Assembly (NCBI GenBank): GCA_964648215.1
Contig: CAZYMF010000191.1
Location: forward strand, 1 to 9,384
Direction of reading: 5' to 3'
Length of the DNA: 9,384 bases
DNA from: CAZYMF01 sp964648215
GTDB taxonomy: Bacteria > Desulfobacterota > Binatia > HRBIN30 > JACQVA1
Position numbers and translations under genes: made by a program. The notes under the pieces are model-generated. The model saw only the letters and a list, made by a program, of their open reading frames with translations, was not told the DNA's origin and ran no database searches. Positions 5,964 to 9,384 of the stretch are shown here, in pieces; the first letter of the stretch is position 1; each line of letters begins with the position of its first letter.

Positions 5964-8879
5964 GACACGAGAACTTCGCCCGCACGCGTCCCGGTGAGCA
6001 CCTACCGGCTGCAATTTCATCGCGCCTTTCGCTTCGTTGAGGCGGGCGCGCTGGTGCCCTATCTCGACGCGCTCGGCATCACCGACTGCTACTCGTCGCC
6101 CTATCTGAAGGCCAGCCCCGGCAGCCCGCACGGCTACGACATCGTCGATCACAATCAGCTCAATCCGGAGGTGGGCAGCGAGGAGGAGTACGCCGCCTTC
6201 GCCGCCGCGCTGCGGGCGCACGGCATGGGGCAGGTGGTCGATTTCGTTCCCAATCACATGGGTATCGACCCCGCCAGCAACCTCTGGTGGCGCGACGTGC
6301 TGGAGAACGGCCGCTGCTCGCCGTTCGCCCGTTTCTTCGACATCGAGTGGCATCCGGTCAAGCTGGAGCTCAGCGAGAAGGTCCTCCTGCCCATCCTCGG
6401 CGACCAGTACGGGCTGGTGCTGGAGCGCGGCGAGCTGCGGGTGGCGTACGAGCACGGCGCCTTCCTCTTGCGCTACTTCGAGCACGACCTGCCCATCAAC
6501 CCGCGCGAGTTCCCGCGCCTGCTGGAACAGGGGATCGAGAGATTGCGAGCCGAGCTGGGCGACGACGATCCGCAGATCGTCGAGCTGCTGAGCGTCATGA
6601 CCTCGCTGCGCAACCTGCCCGTGTACACGGAGACGGAGCCCGGGCGGGTCGCCGAGCGCCACCGCGAGAAGGAGGTGGCGCGCGAACGGCTGGGGCGCCT
6701 GGTGGAGTCCTCGCCCCGCATCGCGCGCCACGTCGAAGACGCGGTGCGGGCCGTGAACGGGCAGGTGGGAGAGCCGACCAGCTTCGACCCGCTGCACGAG
6801 CTGCTCGAGGCGCAGCCGTACCGTCTGTCCTACTGGCGCACCGCATCGCACGAGATCAACTACCGCCGCTTCTTCGACATCAATCAGCTCGCCGGCCTGC
6901 GCATGGAGGATCCGGCCGTCTTCGACGCCACGCACGGCCTGATCCTGCGCCTGATCGCCGACGGCCACGTCACCGGCGTGCGCCTCGACCACGTCGACGG
7001 CCTGTACGATCCCGCGGGCTACCTCGAGCAGCTGCAACGGGCGATTGCCGAGCGCCGCCCCCGCGAGTCGGGAGACGGATCGATCGCGGGACCGTTCTAC
7101 GTGGTGACGGAGAAGATCCTCTCTCCGGGCGAATCGCTGCCCGAGCACTGGCCGGTCGCGGGCACCAGCGGCTACGACTTTCTCAACGATCTCAACGGCG
7201 TCTTCGTCGCGCGCCAGAACAAGCGGGCGCTGCTGCGGGTGTACCGCCGCTTCACCGGCGAGCGCGCGGCGTTTGCCGACATCGTCTGCGACAGCAAGAG
7301 CCTGATCATGGAGACGCCGATGGCGAGCGAGCTCAACGTGCTGGCGCACGCGCTCAACCGTCTCTCCGAAGGCGACCGCCGCACGCGTGATTTCACCCTC
7401 AACAGCCTGCGCGACGCTCTGCGCCAAGTCGTGGCGTGCTTTCCGATCTACCGCACCTACGTCACCCCGAGCGGCTCCAGCACGGATGATCGCGGCGCGA
7501 TCGAGGCCGCCATACGCCGCGCGCGCCGGCGCAACCCGACGATGGAGCGATCGATCTTCGATTTCCTGCGCACCATGCTGCTGCCCGACGCCGGGCACGC
7601 CGGCTCTCCCGAGGAGTACCGGCAGCGCGTGAGCTTCGCCATGAAGTTCCAGCAGTACACCGGCCCGGTGCAGGCGAAGGGGGTCGAGGACACCACCTTC
7701 TATCGCTACAACCTGCTGGCTTCGCTGAACGAGGTGGGCGGCGATCCCGAGGCGTTCGGGTGCTCGGCGGCGGATTTCCACGCCGCCAACCGCCAGCGAC
7801 GAGAGCACTGGCCGAACAGCATGCTGGCGTCGTCGACCCACGACACCAAGCGCGGCGAGGACGTGCGGGCGCGGCTCAACGTGCTCGCCGAGCTGCCCGA
7901 GGAGTGGGGCCGCTACCTCTCGGTCTGGGCCCGCATCAACGCGCACCACCGCACCGACGTGGACGGCCAGCCGGCGCCTTCGCGCAACGACGAGTATCTC
8001 TTCTACCAGACGCTGCTGGGCGCCTGGCCAGTGTCCACCTCGAGCGAAGCGGCCGACGAGGCGTTGGTGGTGCGCCTGCAGGAGTACATGCTGAAGGCGG
8101 TGCGCGAAGCCAAGGTCCACACCAGCTGGGTCAACCAGAACGAGGGCTACGAAAATGCGGTGGCCGGCTTCGTCGAGCGCGGATTGCGCGGCCCCAGCCG
8201 CCGGCGATTCCTGGCGACGTTCCTTCCGTTTCAGCAGCGCATCGCGCGGCTCGGCATGGTCAACTCGCTGGCCCAGCTGGTGCTCAAGGCGGCGTCGCCG
8301 GGGGTGCCCGACGTCTACCAGGGCACCGAGCTGTGGGACCTGAGCCTGGTCGATCCCGACAATCGCCGTCCCGTCGACTACACGGTGCGCGCGCAGATGT
8401 TGGCGGCGCTCGAGCCGGCGCTGCAGTCGGCCGCCGGGCGGGCCGAGGCCGTTCGGCAGATGCTGGAGCAGTGGCAGGACGGGCGTATCAAGCTCTTCGT
8501 GACCGCGCTGCTGTTGCGCCTGCGCCGGCGGCTGGCCGCGCTGTTTCTCGAGGGCGATTACGAGCCGATCGAGAGCCGCGGCGAGCGCGCCGAGCACGTC
8601 GTGGCCTTCGCGCGACGCCACGGCGACGCCACCGTCATCGCCGTCGTGCCGCGGTTGGTGACAGCGCTGACGGCGCTGGATCGCCCCGTGCCGCTCGGCG
8701 AAGCGGCCTGGGGAGATACGGCGCTGGTGCTGCCCGATGACCTGGCGGCGCGGCGCTATCAGAACGTGGTGACGGCAGAGGCGGTGGTAGCGGGGAGGCC
8801 GGCGGGGCTGCCGCTGGCGAAGCTGTGCGCTGGCTCTCCCATCGCTGTATTGGTGGCGGAGAAGAAGTCGGAGAGGTGA
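5940..8879 (+). CDS. treY: Maltooligosyl trehalose synthase (GH13_26)
   Basis: A 979-residue cytoplasmic enzyme that turns the reducing-end alpha-1,4 bond of maltodextrins into an alpha-1,1 bond; TreZ then releases trehalose. Family marks appear in order: YRLQFHR (22-28), HGYDIVDH (from 64), DFVPNHMG (101-108), NYRRFFD (307-313), nucleophile D350 in RLDHVDGL, acid/base E391 in VVTEKIL, D635 in THDTKR, and DVYQGTELWD (791-800). It is complete and longer than the roughly 720-775 residues of archaeal and actinobacterial TreY, with much of the extra between 108 and 307, as in long proteobacterial forms. The ATG at 5940 has GGGG seven bases ahead. A TTG at 5928 and an ATG at 5949 are alternatives. 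treZ and treX are not in the window. It is divergent from the otsB-importer operon. Confidence 0.95.
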   Translation: MPEMGERPDTRTSPARVPVSTYRLQFHRAFRFVEAGALVPYLDALGITDCYSSPYLKASPGSPHGYDIVDHNQLNPEVGSEEEYAAFAAALRAHGMGQVVDFVPNHMGIDPASNLWWRDVLENGRCSPFARFFDIEWHPVKLELSEKVLLPILGDQYGLVLERGELRVAYEHGAFLLRYFEHDLPINPREFPRLLEQGIERLRAELGDDDPQIVELLSVMTSLRNLPVYTETEPGRVAERHREKEVARERLGRLVESSPRIARHVEDAVRAVNGQVGEPTSFDPLHELLEAQPYRLSYWRTASHEINYRRFFDINQLAGLRMEDPAVFDATHGLILRLIADGHVTGVRLDHVDGLYDPAGYLEQLQRAIAERRPRESGDGSIAGPFYVVTEKILSPGESLPEHWPVAGTSGYDFLNDLNGVFVARQNKRALLRVYRRFTGERAAFADIVCDSKSLIMETPMASELNVLAHALNRLSEGDRRTRDFTLNSLRDALRQVVACFPIYRTYVTPSGSSTDDRGAIEAAIRRARRRNPTMERSIFDFLRTMLLPDAGHAGSPEEYRQRVSFAMKFQQYTGPVQAKGVEDTTFYRYNLLASLNEVGGDPEAFGCSAADFHAANRQRREHWPNSMLASSTHDTKRGEDVRARLNVLAELPEEWGRYLSVWARINAHHRTDVDGQPAPSRNDEYLFYQTLLGAWPVSTSSEAADEALVVRLQEYMLKAVREAKVHTSWVNQNEGYENAVAGFVERGLRGPSRRRFLATFLPFQQRIARLGMVNSLAQLVLKAASPGVPDVYQGTELWDLSLVDPDNRRPVDYTVRAQMLAALEPALQSAAGRAEAVRQMLEQWQDGRIKLFVTALLLRLRRRLAALFLEGDYEPIESRGERAEHVVAFARRHGDATVIAVVPRLVTALTALDRPVPLGEAAWGDTALVLPDDLAARRYQNVVTAEAVVAGRPAGLPLAKLCAGSPIAVLVAEKKSER

Positions 8880-8902
8880 AAGGTCAATGGGGAAAAGAAT
8901 GG

Positions 8903-8976
8903 CTGCAAGTGACAAGGTGCAAGCTGCAAGTCGGAGAGCGTTGTCCGGCTTGCAGCTTGTGACTTGAACCTTGCGA
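8903..8976. repeat. Heptamer inverted repeat/hairpin between convergent genes, possible terminator
   Basis: The left arm is four heptamers ending in CAAG (CTGCAAG, TGACAAG, GTGCAAG, CTGCAAG; 8903-8930) followed by TCGG. After a ten-base loop (8935-8944), the right arm is CCGG followed by four heptamers starting with CTTG (CTTGCAG, CTTGTGA, CTTGAAC, CTTGCGA; 8949-8976). Eleven consecutive base pairs next to the loop form (one is G-T), and every heptamer pair keeps its CAAG/CTTG pairing, while the three variable bases often mismatch. Lying 24 bases after the treY stop and 22 bases from the stop of the opposing gene, it could act as a bidirectional terminator or mRNA 3' shield. No T-run follows. 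It might also be a dispersed repeat element. Confidence 0.75.
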
Positions 8977-8998
8977 GTCTCGCCCTGACGGAGGCCGC

Positions 8999-9384
8999 TC
9001 AGCTCCCCGACTCGACGCGACCGATGGCCTCGAGCACCTTCTCGTGGATGACCTCCCACGCCAGACGGTAGAGCTGGTCACGCTCCTTGTGCTGGGCGAG
9101 GAAGCCGATCGGAATCTGGAAGCCGCCCTTGTCGCGGATGTTGCCGCCGCCGTAGTGGGAGCCGCGCTCCTCGTCGATACCGAAGGTCTTCTTGAGGAAG
9201 GTGTCGGGGTTGATGGTGTCGCTGCGGGTGCGCAGCGAGCCGTCGACGGTGCGCCCGTCGACGATGCCGAAGACGAGCACGGTGTCGATGCCCTCGCGCG
9301 AGAGCAGGAAGTCGGCGGCCTGCGGGATGCCGTCGCGGTGCTCCTTGCGCACGAAGCCGACGTCGCTGAACAGGAAGTTGTCGT
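8999..9384 (-). CDS. DHH/DHHA1-family phosphoesterase, C-terminal part
   Basis: The last 127 residues of a protein whose start lies beyond the right edge. The visible part resembles the DHHA1 substrate-binding domain of DHH phosphoesterases (RecJ, NrnA and relatives). A strand pair, TVLVFGIVDGRTVDGSLRT, is followed by a glycine-rich SHYGGGNIRDKGGFQIPIGF. That is the place where the family usually has a GGGGH..AAGF-type motif; here an asparagine follows the glycines and the histidine precedes them. The catalytic DHH domain would be upstream and is not visible. A typical role would be hydrolysis of short oligonucleotides or cyclic dinucleotide products, but the substrate cannot be told. The gene is convergent with treY and unlikely to be functionally tied to it. 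A GTG at 9352 is an internal codon, since the frame stays open with sensible protein (NFLFSDVGF) to the edge. Confidence 0.68.
   Translation of the reverse strand, partial: DNFLFSDVGFVRKEHRDGIPQAADFLLSREGIDTVLVFGIVDGRTVDGSLRTRSDTINPDTFLKKTFGIDEERGSHYGGGNIRDKGGFQIPIGFLAQHKERDQLYRLAWEVIHEKVLEAIGRVESGS

Noticed and set aside
6287..7390. Arg/Ala-rich plus-strand frame inside treY
   Set aside because: It is an out-of-frame reading of treY; all conserved motifs are in the treY frame.
8903..8976. CRISPR array or tRNA-like structure
   Set aside because: Repeats are seven bases long without unique spacers, and the fold is one imperfect hairpin with no cloverleaf.
5892..9059. A 1055-codon open frame on the minus strand opposite treY
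   Set aside because: It is antisense to a textbook TreY, is rich in Arg, His, Gln, Ala and Val as expected from reverse reading of high-GC codons, and shows no domain motif.

Overview
The window reads as chromosomal DNA of a high-GC, probably Gram-negative soil-type bacterium. Reading frames are tightly packed, the solute-binding protein is a lipoprotein, and one secreted beta-propeller protein carries threonine-proline linkers plus a pair of dockerin-like calcium loops. From memory, that last combination is common in deltaproteobacteria-like and Binatota metagenome assemblies. The lineage is therefore a weak inference; no rRNA or tRNA is present to fix it.

Left half (minus strand, 1-3946). 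A five-gene operon is read right to left: a HAD-family trehalose-6-phosphate phosphatase (otsB-like), an ABC sugar-binding lipoprotein, two MalF/MalG-type permeases, and the first 101 residues of a MalK/UgpC-type ATPase that runs off the left edge. Junctions are tight: 16 bases, then GTGA, ATGA and TGATG stop/start overlaps. This indicates one transcript and translational coupling. The importer is of the CUT1 (carbohydrate uptake, di/oligosaccharide) class. Its link to the phosphatase, and to treY across the divergent gap, suggests trehalose or a related glucoside as substrate.

Centre (3947-5939). The gap between the operon and treY is split by a lower-GC gene for a secreted YVTN-type beta-propeller protein (4286-5875). 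The gene sits between two direct copies of a sequence of about 108 bp (4103-4210 and 5855-5963). The right copy contains the 5' region and first codons of treY; the left copy is a degenerate version of the same region. The segment thus looks inserted or duplicated into an older otsB/treY divergent intergenic region. A tract of heptamer repeats lies at 4023-4057.

Right half (plus strand, 5940-8879). A full-length maltooligosyl trehalose synthase (treY, GH13_26) has its catalytic Asp, Glu and Asp all visible. treZ, treX and otsA are not in the window. Between treY and the convergent last gene is a hairpin made of four heptamers facing four reverse-complementary heptamers (8903-8976). The last gene (8999 to the right edge, minus strand) is the C-terminal end of a probable DHH/DHHA1-family phosphoesterase.

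Taken together, the two trehalose-related units could serve synthesis from alpha-glucan (TreY), dephosphorylation of trehalose-6-phosphate, and recapture of leaked or external disaccharide (the importer), as in osmoprotection or carbon storage. I see no clearly new defence or mobile system. The most unusual features are the repeat-flanked insert and the heptamer repeat tracts.
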